Assembly (NCBI RefSeq): GCF_022539505.1
Contig: NC_061513.1
Span: 353,815,696-353,879,695, forward strand
DNA from: Lolium rigidum
Taxonomy: Eukaryota; Streptophyta; Magnoliopsida; Poales; Poaceae
Reading direction: 5' to 3'
Length of the DNA: 64,000 bases
In this document: in pieces, positions 55,049 through 64,000 of the stretch
Layout: every line of letters starts with the position of its first letter
How positions within the stretch are numbered: position 1 is the first letter of the stretch
Translations under genes and position numbers: made by a program
Notes under the pieces: generated by a model
Database searches by the model: none
Seen by the model: only the letters and a program-made list of their open reading frames with translations
What the model was told of the DNA's origin: nothing

Positions 55049-55428
55049 ATGACGAGAAAACGTACGTTTGTTCACACGGCCAGTGCAAGGAATGTGGACG
55101 GACGAAGCAACGAACGCTCTCATCGCCGCGTACAGGTCCATCCACACCACAGATGCAGGCGTTCATGAATATCCGTTTGTGTCGTACTACATAAATAGCT
55201 GAGCTCGTATAGCTGGTTGTAATTTGAGTAAGCGGAATGCTCCGAAAATGAGGCATGATGGATCATGGATGGCAAGTTGGCAACCAACACGTCAGGTCCC
55301 TCTTGCTTTCGAAAAGGGCGGTAGTAGATAATGCGAGCAAAGTTGTTTAGCAGTGAAGTTGAGAACGGCCGTGCATATGAGAGCTACTACTGAGAGCAAC
55401 ACACAGAGAGAATCTTAGATAGACGATC
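55049..55428. other. unassigned sequence between LINE and CACTA-3
   Basis: No gene or repeat recognised. It should continue the 51862-52076 stretch if the LINE TSD is right. Confidence 0.35.
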
Positions 55429-56245
55429 CACTACAAGAATGGCGCGCTGCACCTACAGCCTTATCATACGCCGACGGCTAAAAATCGGGACCGTCGGCAT
55501 ATGATCCTCCAGGGCAGCCCACCTCGGTGTAGGAAACGCTACGCCGACGGCTGCCCTCGGCATATCGTGGGCCATCGGCGTAGGCCTGTGCATGCGCCCA
55601 CCAAAATTAAGCCGTGACGGCACTGTCACGGCGTCAAGGTTACGCCGATGGTCACCCTTGGCATAGCTTCTCCTCTTTTTTTCTTAACTACGCCGACGGC
55701 CACCCTCGGCGTGGAGGTTGAAATTTTTCTCTCCGCGCAGCCCCCTCAGTCGCCTTTTAAACTTTCAACCGAATGGCAGGAAATGATAAAAAAAATTCAA
55801 AAAATAAAATTCTTCGAGATGTCCATGTGTTATGTTATCTAGTTGCAAGAGAATTTAACAAAAATGAATTTCGATCTTTTTTGCAAAATTGCGTCTTGTA
55901 TCGATAAAACGGTTTTTCTGGTTGCATACGATATCGGAAAAAAATGTATAATATATCAAAATGATCGTGAAAAAGTTACATCCAAATTCACTAGGGTTTA
56001 CAATTTTTAAATTCTCAGAATTCCAAATGGAAATATGAAAGCAAGAAGATTTTAGTTTTTGCTAAAAATTCAGGAGTTTTTCTAAGAAAATTAAATTAAT
56101 AATTGCATCCTCGGTAGAGATTATAATTAATTAACAATTGATGTTTATTTAAATAATTATTGAAAATTCGAAATAATAAAGAGTTGCGATATCACGATCT
56201 AAGGGTTAAATAGGATGTGGGAGTTAGCGATGCGGGGATGGGTGG
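55429..56245 (+). mobile_element. CACTA-3: one end of a third CACTA transposon
   Basis: Starts CACTACAAGAAT, a common CACTA end, and has palindromic subterminal motifs TACGCCGACGGC / GCCGTCGGCAT and CCCTCGGCGTG between 55468 and 55722. An AT-rich interior follows. It is interrupted at 56246 by CACTA-2; the other end is not in the window. Confidence 0.75.
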
Positions 56246-56575
56246 CACTAGTGGAAAACGGGGCTATAGGCCCGGTCCATTTGGGCCTTCAGTCCCGGTT
56301 TCCAAACCGGGACCAATTAGGCGGGACTAAAGGGTCCCCCTTTAGTCCCGGTTCAAAGTTGCACCGGGCCTAAAGGCGTCGCCACGTGGTGCGGCCAGGG
56401 AGCTCGCGGTGGATGGCCTTTGGTCCCGGTTCGTGGTACGAACCGGGCCTGTGGTTCTCTGCCGCGGTAGAGAATTGCTATTTCTCTGCCGCGGCACAGG
56501 TTTAGGCTGAAGCAGCGTTTCTCTGCCGCGGCAGAGAAACATGGCGTTTCTCTGCCGCGGCAGAGTTTCAGCAAT
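56246..56575. repeat. left TIR and subterminal palindromes of CACTA-2
   Basis: TCCCGGTTTCCAAACCGGGA and CCCGGTTCGTGGTACGAACC palindromes, then four copies of the palindrome-like TTCTCTGCCGCGGCAGAGAA (some with one or two changes) between about 56455 and 56570. Confidence 0.85.
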
Positions 56576-56694
56576 GCATATATATCATTCAAGAAACCAC
56601 AAAATATCGTCGTGAATATATATAGACATCGTCAACAGTACACGTAATGCATGCATATTTACAATATAAAGCTAGTCGGATCTCTTTACTAAAT

Positions 56695-59600
56695 CTAGTA
56701 GCCTCTACGGAGTTGCGCCTCATCTATGACCTCCGCATAGTGCTCTCCACCTCGGGTAATGACCTCGGTAAGAAAGAATCCCGCGATTTCCTCTTGAATT
56801 GCTCGTATTTGATCCTCCGTTATGAGAGTGTCCCGCAGGCGTATCATCTATATTTAAAAAGGAGATCAATATATGAATGGAACTCAATACAATAGATGGT
56901 ACTAATTAAGATAATTGTGAGAATTTGTTATCGTACACGAGTGTGGTGTATACGGGCATCCCCACCCTTGGGACAGGCCATGTCACGAATGAAGGTGCAG
57001 ACGTAGTATCCACATAAGTTATTCCCGGGTTCCTGCCTCATACACTTTACGAACAAATAGTTCGGTCAAACTAATAATCAAGCATCGTATTGAAAGTAAA
57101 TATCATATATAGAGTTTCACGGACATAGCTATATATATAGTACCACTTACAGGGTAATCTTGAAATGTAAGCTCCGGTTTCCATTTACCCGGAACAGTAG
57201 TGATGAACCGTTTCCAAGCCCTGCCCGGCAAAAAATAATGAGTAAATGAGTTATATATTGATTAGTTGATGATATCGTCGAATTAGAACAGATGAAGATG
57301 CCAATACGAAATTGATTGAAATTACCTCTGGAGGATGGTAGCCATGTCCGCCCATTCCGCATATTCTTTACGTTTCGAGTCCATGACTTTTACAACTCCT
57401 TTGTGAAGATCAATGATTAGGAGAATAAAGTGGAATCTGCACAAGAATAGCTCAATGATTACGAGAATAAAGTGGAAGGTGCACAATCATAATGTATGTT
57501 ATATATAACACTCACTTGCAGTTGTAAGGAAAGAATATATCCTCTTTGTTTGCTTGCTTCACTAAAAACATTACCATGTTGTCCTATGTGTCCTTGGCGA
57601 AGGCTCGAACCGTAACTTCATGAACTGTGTCTGGGTCTATGAACCCCAGCGGTAGGAGCTTGCCTCTTTTGCATTCGAGCTTCTTCATTATGCATAATTA
57701 AATGTATAGCGTACACAAAGAATATAGTGAGGATAATTGTTAGTGCAAATGAATGAGCGCTGAGCTACAGACTTAATTACATAAATAAATCACTTACAGG
57801 CAGTAGCAGCGATGACAGCTTTGTCGAGGGCGTCTCGATTGAATAACTGAAACAGTTCTTCTAACTCAAGGTTTATCTCCTCGACCCCCCGGAAGTAATG
57901 CTCATCTCTAAGATACACCGTGAGGTAGCGATCACCTCTTCGACAGGCTCTCAGGTACCAGTCATGCAACCTTCGCATCTGAGTCCCTAGACGCGCGAGC
58001 TCGCAAGGTTTGACGAGATCAGATCCGTATCTATACTTGTTTACCATTTGAGCCGTTGGATAGTAATCTTCGTACTCAACTGATGCTCCCTGAGCTCTAG
58101 CATCCCGTTCGATCATCGATGTCGTCTCTGGATCATGATAGGGCTCCACGACGAAGTGGGGTACGGCCTGAATGTCCTGCTGTCCAAGCTGGGCGACTTT
58201 TTTTTGCTTCTTTGCTCGCTCTAGAGGACTGTCCAAGAGAGCGGTCATAATCAGCTCTCAGCTCAGGTCTCTTCATTCTCGTCTCGGCAAAGTGCTTCAC
58301 TGTATGCGGTGGAATAAACATCTTCTTCGACGCAAGAAACGCCTTTTGCTCTTCAGTCTGCTCATGTGGTAACAACTCTGGAGTCTGTGCCCTCATCGGA
58401 GTTGATGATCTCTTCGGAGCTGTAGGAGGTGCCGCGGTTAGCTTCCTCTTTTGCTTAGGTGGAGGCGGCGGAGTCTCCTGACGAGGAGGAGGAGGAGGCG
58501 GCGGAGTATTCTGACGAGGAGGAGGAGGAGGCGACGGAGTATTCTCACGCGGAGGAGACTGCTCATGCACAGGGGAATCATCATCGTGCAGAGGAGAATC
58601 ATCACGCGGAGGAGACTGCGCCGGTGGCGGAGGAGGCGGACGAGGTGGCCTGCTTGGTGGCTTCTCACCTGGAAACACAATGTTCTCCTTCCGCTATTGC
58701 ACGGTGGTTCTACGGGCTTCTCCCAGTTCTTTGATTTCCCCATCTTCACCTGCAGGGTGCTCAAGCACCAACCCCTCATAATCTGTCAACACTTCATCCA
58801 CCATCACAACAGCAAAGTCGTCTTGGACCGGACGGCAATGGTAAGACCTTGTAGGTAAGAGGATGCCGACCACCGCCTTGAAGGATAGGTTGAAAACTTT
58901 AACATGCAGCTCACAAGGACGGCTCTCAGTGAGATCATCCACGGGGGGGGGGGTAGCGAGGAGGCTCGACCACCTGGTCATCATCATCTTTATCCACTGC
59001 CGACTGGAAGCCACGCTGCTTTTCCGGTGTTGTTGAGATTGCAGCGGGACGAGGGCATTGAGCAATGCAGGATCTACAGCTTGCCCCTGAGCCATCTGGG
59101 ATGTAAGTACTTGGGTTACCATGGTTAATTGGGCTTTCATGGTGCTCATACCCTCCTCTAAGGACGCTATGCGGTCTGTTTCCCTTGCCTTTCTCCTCTC
59201 ATGGCTTTTATCGGAAATCTCTTCCTTTCCGCAGGAAAGCCATACTTCCACGGAACGGAGCCTTCTGTGCCTCGTGTTCGTCTGCCGTGTTCTTTGTTCC
59301 CAAGGGCGCGTGTCAGCTCATCGTTCTCTCTTTCGGGCTGGAACCTCCCCTCCACCACATCCTTATGTGCTTTTTCCAGGGCTTCAATGGGAAACTTCAG
59401 ATGAGCTTTCTTATAGATGCACTTCCCTGTTTCTGGATGCAACGTTCCCCCAATCCCGTAGAACCACTCCTTACACCGTTCGATCCAACCGTGTGTCCCT
59501 AATCTGATCCCTTTCATGGTCAGTTCCGCCTCAGCTGCCTGCCACTTAGGACGGTTAGCCACTGTATCCACCTGGACCCGGAATTTGGTGATATAGCTTC

Positions 59601-60463
59601 AACGCAGCATTTGCCTTATTTGTTTCCGACCTTTTCAGAAATTCTTCGACTCCGTGCTTGTACTTCACGAATTCGTCCCGGTGATTTTTACCTTCTCACT
59701 TGTCCGAGTCTTCTTTTTCTTGATAAGGCCGCGCAATCTTTTCTTGTGGTTCTTGAATAGTTCGGCCATCTTTTTCTTGGCAAACTCGCGGAGGGCCTGC
59801 TCCATCTTGGCTTTTTCAACCTCATCCCCCTCTTCGGGTACTATGTTGAAATGTGCCATGAGCTTGGTCAGAATGCTGTTTTTGGCTACATCATCGATAT
59901 AAAGACCTTGAGCTTCTTCCTCTGCAGACAGCACTAGTCCCTTTGGCTTGTTCCATTCTCGAACGGTGATCGGGACGTGGTCCCTAACAAGCACTCCGCA
60001 TTGAGCTATAAATGCCTTTGCACCTTTCTCTGGAGCAATCGGTTTACCATCCTTAGCGATGTGGGTGATGTCGTGCCTAACACCGTCGTCCAACTTTTTG
60101 GCCGGGCCTCGCTTCCTCGACTTTACAGAAGAAGTGCTCGATCCGGAGGGCTAAAAAAGAAATAATTCATAGTCAGTACAATTTAATTAGTTAATGCATC
60201 TAGTCGATCAACATCGGCTTAATTAATTTATATACCTAGGTGATAACTACGGTTCCGGAGCCATTATGATGATCTTCTTCCTCACCGGCGCCATTAGGAT
60301 CTTCTTCCTCAATATTCTCTGCTCCCTCACCGGAGTCATTCAAAAAAGTTGCGGTGACATCGTCATCGCCATCATCTGGAATAACGTCGTCGTCGCGATC
60401 ATCCAGAGTACCGTGGGCTATAAGGTTCTCCATGAAATTTTCTTGAATTTCATCTCTGTCCAT
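56695..60463 (-). pseudogene. CACTA-2 transposase-like protein fused to Ulp1-type C48 protease
   Basis: The ATG at 60463 (MDRDEIQENFMENLIAHGTL) begins an acidic first exon (to about 60236). Later exons: KKLDDGVRHDITHIAKDGK, CGVLVRDHVPITVREWNKPK, KMEQALREFAKKKMAELFKN (60090-59690); GIGGTLHPETGKCIYKK and GTEGSVPWKYGF (59571-59200); a coiled-coil and Gln-rich part; a Pro-rich linker (58670-58450); DYYPTAQMVNKYRYGSD (about 58050). The C-terminus is a SUMO-protease-like fold split over small exons: FHFILLIIDLHKGVVKVMDS (57450, His and Asp), AWKRFITTVPGKWKPELTF, QEPGNNLCGYYVCTFIRDM (57030, Gln and Cys) and a last exon ending at 56695. All four catalytic-type residues are kept. Breaks: TAG at the end of exon 1, TAG near 57588 and frameshifts near 59690 and 58250. 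Whether it acts as peptidase or transposition helper is unknown. Confidence 0.85.
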
Positions 60464-60649
60464 GCTTTCTACAACGACCTGCAAGCTATATATAGGAACC
60501 ATCATATGATCAAATTAAGGATAATGCAGAAAACTGAAAATGGAGTTACATATGTAGTTTTTAACTAAGGATCGATAATATAGTGCTGAAAGAAGATAGT
60601 GCAGTTACATGCATACATAGATCGGGTTCATGTTTATTTAACCCTAATA

Positions 60650-61093
60650 CATCAATCACTACTACAACCTCTCAACCGCGCCGACCGGGTCCTATAACGC
60701 GCCGACCGGGTCCTGAGCCGCGCCGGGTGAACCCCCAAAGCCACGGAACAGTCACGGGAGCATAGCTAACATGAGATCCCTGCATAACGCTCCATCCGGT
60801 CCTATACATGTTGTCTAACGCATACATGTAACGGCGAACGTGCTCGTCCTCCGCCGCAATGCGCTGAGCTACCTCCTCCGGCGGGGCCGGCTCCCTCGAA
60901 ACGACCGTGGCCCATAAGACCTCCACCATAGAGTATCCGGGTCGACGACGGGACCCGGATTCCGCACCAAGGTGCGCGACCCGGAAGCTAAGACCTCCCA
61001 GTGCCACCCCGGCGGAGCCCAGTCCCGGACCTCCCCCAGCTGCTGCATCTCCTCTAGAAGAGTCAGACCACGGCGCGGCGGCTGTCGCGGCAT
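60650..61093 (-). pseudogene. CACTA-2 small ORF with WAPPGWHWEVL motif
   Basis: The start at 61093 (MPRQPPRRGLTLLEEMQQLG) leads into VRDWAPPGWHWEVLASGSR; after a frameshift near 60930 the second part reads YSMVEVLWATVV, RRYMYALDNMYRTGWSVMQG and VPWLWGFTRR. Aromatic-rich, with no domain I can name. It lies upstream of, and in the same direction as, the transposase/Ulp1-like gene; it may be an independent gene or an upstream exon set. ORFs of this type accompany grass CACTA elements, as I recall; that should be checked by search. Confidence 0.5.
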
Positions 61094-61160
61094 CGTAGCT
61101 ACGAAAACAAATCATATATATATATGTACCAAAGTTAACATAAATTAAAAAATAACTTCA

Positions 61161-61385
61161 CTATATGTTAGTAAGCGCCGGCACTACCATTTGGGGGGCA
61201 CCGACACTACAGATATACTCTATTTTGGGGGCGCCGGCAGGGGCGTCGGCACTATGTCGCGGCGGCACCGCCATGGACTCGGCACAGCCACGGGCGCCGG
61301 TTGGGGCACCGCCACGGACTCGGCACCGGCACGGGCTCCGGTAGGGGCACCGCCATAGACTCGGCATCGGCAGGGCCGCCCGCAC
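61161..61385. repeat. GC-rich imperfect tandem repeat
   Basis: Three to four copies of an about 48-base block of the form GGCACCGCCATGGACTCGGC followed by CGGGCGCCGG-like sequence (about 61263-61375), preceded by GGGGGCGCCGGCA pieces. Confidence 0.6.
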
Positions 61386-61556
61386 TACCGGATTAACTAT
61401 ACTAACAATTTTCTAACTATAATTTTCACTACTTTTTCTAACATATCGGATTAACTATACTAATAATTTTCACTACTATAATTTTTTAACTATAATTTTC
61501 TATCTTATTTCTAACAAATATTCTTTTCATAACTTTTTTCTAACTATAATACTAAC

Positions 61557-61810
61557 AATCTAAAAATCTAATACTAACTATTTCTAAAAATCTAATACTA
61601 ACTATTTCTAAAAATCTAATACTAACTAATTCTAAAATTCTAATACTAACTATTTCTAAAAATCTAATACTTACTATTTCTAAAAATCTAATACTAACTA
61701 TTTCTAAAAATATAATACTAACTATTTCTAAAAATCTAATACTAACAATCTAAAAATCTAATACTAACTATTTCTAAAAATCTAATACTAACAATCTAAA
61801 AATCTAAAAA
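61557..61810. repeat. AT-rich minisatellite, about 24-bp unit
   Basis: About ten copies of CTAATACTAACTATTTCTAAAAAT with occasional shorter units (AACAATCTAAAAAT). Degenerate relatives extend left to about 61390. Confidence 0.9.
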
Positions 61811-61819
61811 ATTAAAAAA

Positions 61820-62100
61820 AAGGGTGGCCGGGGGCTCACCTTGGCGCCGGCGGAGAGGAGGCGCGCGGCGGACGGCGACGGCGGCGCGGTGGACGGCGAC
61901 GCGGGCGGTGGACGGCGACGCGGGCGGAGGAGAGGAGGCGACGGGCGCGGGCGTGGGCGTGGCGCGCGAACGGCGGCGGGCGGACGGCGCGCGGACGGCG
62001 CGACGGGCGCGGGCGTGGCGCGCGGACGGCGGCGGGCGGTGACGCGGGCGGCGGCGCGGGCGGCGGCGCGGTGGATGGCGACGGCGGCGGCGGCGATTTC
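61820..62100. other. GC-rich low-complexity region
   Basis: Built from GGCGGACGGCG / GGGCGCGGGCG words. ORFs of 120-140 codons on both strands are Ala/Arg/Gly low complexity. Possibly a promoter-side CpG-rich region of the divergent CACTA-2 genes. Confidence 0.5.
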
Positions 62101-62189
62101 GCGTGGCCGTTGGGCAGCCTGGCGGCGCTCAGCGCTTCGTCTCCGCGAGATTGATCTCCGCGGAGACGAAGCGATACAGTTATACCCCC

Positions 62190-62352
62190 CCCCCCTTTGG
62201 TCCCGGTTCGTGGCATAAACCGGGACCAAAGGCCCCTTGGTCCCGGTTTGTAATACAAACCGGGCCTAAAAGCCTATTTTTGCCGCGGTTTTCGCTGCGC
62301 GCGCAAAATAGGCCTTTAGGCCCGGTTTGTATTACAAACCGGGACCAAAGGC
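62190..62352. repeat. inner cluster of CACTA-2 subterminal motifs
   Basis: Palindromic motifs CCCGGTTCGTGGCATAAACC, CCCGGTTTGTAATACAAACC (twice) and GGTCCCGG, the same family as at 56270-56460, but about 6 kb inside the element. It compares with the inner cluster of CACTA-1 at 30340-30460. Confidence 0.8.
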
Positions 62353-62404
62353 CAATTTTTTTTAAAAAAATTATTCCCGCCTTATTTCAAATAAAAAAAA
62401 ACAC

Positions 62405-62625
62405 GTACTGGCCACCGCCATGCCACACGTGTCCACCGCCGCCGCCGCCATGTACTGGCCACCGCCGCCACCGCCACCGCCGTGTACTGGCCACCGCCAC
62501 CGCCGTGTACTAGCCACCGCCACCACCGTCACCGCAGTGTACTGGCCACCACAGTCACCGCCATGTACTGGCCACCGCCGCCGTGCCACACGTGTCCCTT
62601 CCCCGTGCCACGTGTCCCTCCGCCG
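62405..62625. repeat. GCC-rich minisatellite
   Basis: Repeats of TGTACTGGCCACCGCC with CACCGCCGCCACC fillers, and GTGCCACACGTGTCC at both edges. Confidence 0.7.
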
Positions 62626-62756
62626 TACCACACGTGTCGCTTACCCGTCGACGTCGTCGTGCGACGTGTAGCCACCGCTTCCACGTGCCTCACCCCGCCG
62701 ACGCCGGCGTGCGACGTGTGTAGCCGTGGCTTACACGTGCTATGCCCCGCGTGCGC

Positions 62757-62763
62757 TATATAG
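62757..62763 (+). promoter_or_regulatory. TATA box of the AP2-domain ORF
   Basis: TATATAG preceded by GC-rich sequence, 60 bases before the ATG at 62823. Confidence 0.5.
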
Positions 62764-62822
62764 AGCGACGAGTGCGGGCGCAACCACACGTCGCCACCGC
62801 CTCCGCTCATTCATCTCCCGGG

Positions 62823-63347
62823 ATGCCTCCACGTCGTCGAGGGGCGTCCGGTTTCCGTGGCGTTCGAGTGCGTCCGAGCGATAGGTTCACCGCCGAGATA
62901 CGCGCCGGTGGCTTCCGCCTCACCCTCGGCACGTACAACACGCCGGAGCTGGCGGCGCGCGCTTACGACGCGGCGGCGTGGCGCTTTCGGCGGCCGGGCG
63001 AGACATGAACTTCCCGGATGTTGAATCGCTAGAGGAGGCGGAGTTCCTCGCGCCACCGCCGTGCCTCGTCGACGACGAGGACCGGTCGCCGGCACCGCCG
63101 GGTGAAGCGCAGGATCGCCATCGCCGAGCGCGACGAGCAGTTGATGCGCCAGTGGAGGGCGCAGTTCCCCAACGATGTCGACAACACCGACGCGTTCTTT
63201 GCTAACCTTAGGGCACAACGCAGGTCCAACAGGCACCACCGTCGGGCCGTCGCCGCCTTCGAACTCGAGAACCCGAATACAACTTGGACCGAAAACGACC
63301 CTCGGTGGGAGGACATTTGGACGAAGACAACCTCCGACGACGAGTAG
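62823..63347 (+). pseudogene. AP2/ERF-domain protein carried by CACTA-2
   Basis: The ATG at 62823 ([20 protein letters not shown]) starts an AP2/ERF DNA-binding domain in the first about 60 residues: FRGVRVRP, then [20 protein letters not shown] and [15 protein letters not shown], matching the YRGVR ... WLGTF ... AARAYD pattern with leucine-threonine for the usual tryptophan-leucine before GTY. Frameshifts near 63002 and 63083 separate it from the rest: [19 protein letters not shown], then RRIAIAERDEQLMRQWRAQF and an acidic end (TTSDDE, stop at 63345-63347). Host ERF proteins are transcription factors. Here the gene sits inside a transposon beside other CACTA ORFs, so it looks like long-established cargo, not host. 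No similar second gene is seen in CACTA-1. Confidence 0.85.
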
Positions 63348-63611
63348 AGACTAGACTAGTAATTTATCTATTTTATTGTAATTTCAATAAAGTCGTTGTC
63401 GGTTCTATTAGTTTAAATTTAGTTTATAAAGTTGATGTCGGTTGTTTTGGTTTAATAAAGTGGCTGACACGAAATTTATTACGATTGAACTGAAATTAAA
63501 GTACAGAGCTCCTCGGAGAAAAGTTTCCCGCCACATACATGGAATTAAAGTACAAAGCTCAACTGAAAATTAATTAAGATACATCGCCAGATTCGACTGT
63601 TCGAGTCATTC
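63348..63611. other. 3' flank between convergent CACTA-2 ORFs
   Basis: AT-rich, with AATAAAG-type words near 63386 and 63453 that could serve as poly(A) signals for the AP2-domain ORF. Contains a short direct repeat GGAATTAAAGTACA / TGAAATTAAAGTACA (about 63490 and 63541). Confidence 0.4.
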
Positions 63612-63985
63612 AGTCATACTCGTGCCTAGCCCTATAGTACTCACCACTGTAGTCGTCGTAGTCGCCGTCATCATCGTCACACGGCATCGGGGTCGCGGTA
63701 GTCGAACCTCGACGGGAGAGCACGCGTGGGCTGGGACTGAGGGTAGCGCAGGCGGGGGCCACGGTAGGCCATGACGCCCTGGAGAGTCCGGCCGCGCCAC
63801 CACAGCCGACGACCGGCCTCATTGAAGTCCGAAGGAGGCGGGCCACCCTCCTCGTGCCTGGCAAGCGCCCTCTCACGCCGATTGATGAAGAAGCTTTCCC
63901 AAGTCGGGAAGTAGTCGGGATGCCACTGGGGATTCCTCCGCTGCTCTGGCGTGAGCTCGAAGTAGTAGTGGTTCGTGATGGCCAT
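63612..63985 (-). pseudogene. CACTA-2 ORF with YYFELTPEQRR motif
   Basis: The likely ATG at 63985 gives MAITNHYYFELTPEQRRNPQ; an in-frame ATG at 63997 is also possible, and the gene may extend beyond the window. It continues WHPDYFPTWESFFINRRERA and DFNEAGRRLWWRGRTLQGVM. A frameshift near 63690 leads to an acidic Asp/Tyr-rich tail ending RARHEYD at 63612. No known domain. It is convergent with the AP2-domain ORF. ORFs like this seem to travel with grass CACTA elements (recollection, unverified). Confidence 0.5.
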
Positions 63986-64000
63986 CTCGCGCGCCACACC

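Larger units (their letters stand above)
56246..64000 (-). mobile_element. CACTA-2, left end and cargo; runs past the window
   Basis: Starts CACTAGTGGAAAAC at 56246, followed by GGTCCCGGTT / AACCGGGACC subterminal motifs typical of a large grass CACTA group. It holds a minus-strand transposase/Ulp1-like gene (56695-60463), a second minus-strand ORF (60650-61093), several minisatellites, an inner cluster of CCCGGTTTGTAATACAAACC motifs, an AP2-domain ORF (+) and a further minus-strand ORF at the window edge. No matching right TIR is seen up to 64000. Confidence 0.85.

Noticed and set aside
61804..62258. Overlapping 125-142-codon ORFs at 61.8-62.2 kb
   Set aside because: GC-rich low complexity open in four frames; no motif.

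Overview
The window is repeat-rich DNA from a large plant genome, most likely a grass (Poaceae, probably Pooideae). The basis is the element repertoire: Ty3/Gypsy LTR elements with grass-type LTR ends and primer sites, CACTA (En/Spm) transposons with TNP2 and Transposase_24 genes and a Ulp1-type protease fusion, a PIF/Harbinger element, a TRIM/SMART-like mini LTR element and LINE fragments. I recognise no intact host gene, rRNA, tRNA or CRISPR array. Almost every base between 1 and 64000 can be placed in a stack of nested transposons, several with exact target-site duplications (TSDs).

Layout. 1-4070: 3' part of Gypsy element A (+), inserted into the integrase region of Gypsy element C (4071-8163, minus, chromovirus-type gag-pol, short LTR 7827-8163). 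8164-12766: older sequence holding a 5'-truncated LINE tail with an 11-bp TSD, a Harbinger-type element with a TAA TSD (9493-10509) and a 307-bp TRIM/SMART-like element (11419-11725). 12767-51858: CACTA-1, a 39.1-kb transposon bounded by CACTACGGGAAAA inverted ends and a GTG TSD. Inside it are Gypsy B (12971-20055, minus, same family as A, AAAGT TSD), a 9.5-kb two-part higher-order tandem array rich in telomere-like TTTAGGG (20462-29965), a second cluster of CACTA subterminal motifs, a long hairpin (31524-31733), a TNP2 transposase gene, the 13-kb Gypsy D (35236-48206, GAAGG TSD) that splits TNP2, and a seven-exon Transposase_24 gene. 52090-55035: degenerate minus-strand LINE. 55429-56245: one end of a third CACTA, interrupted by CACTA-2, which starts at 56246 and runs past the window end. 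CACTA-2 carries a minus-strand transposase/Ulp1-like gene and three further ORFs, one with an AP2/ERF DNA-binding domain.

How the parts work together. CACTA-1 originally carried TNP2 (transposase) and a TNPA/Transposase_24-type DNA-binding partner, both reading rightward, between subterminal regions made of many GCACGGCAA motifs. The LTR insertions and frameshifts make it unlikely to be autonomous today. Gypsy D has the Tat-lineage layout (two RNase H domains, integrase, antisense genes downstream). Gypsy A and B look non-autonomous: gag only, no reverse transcriptase, plus an antisense acidic ORF near the 3' LTR.

The most interesting structure is the telomere-like higher-order array inside a CACTA transposon, next to a displaced subterminal-motif cluster and a roughly 100-bp-arm hairpin upstream of the transposase. 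All calls are by eye from sequence; no database search was run.
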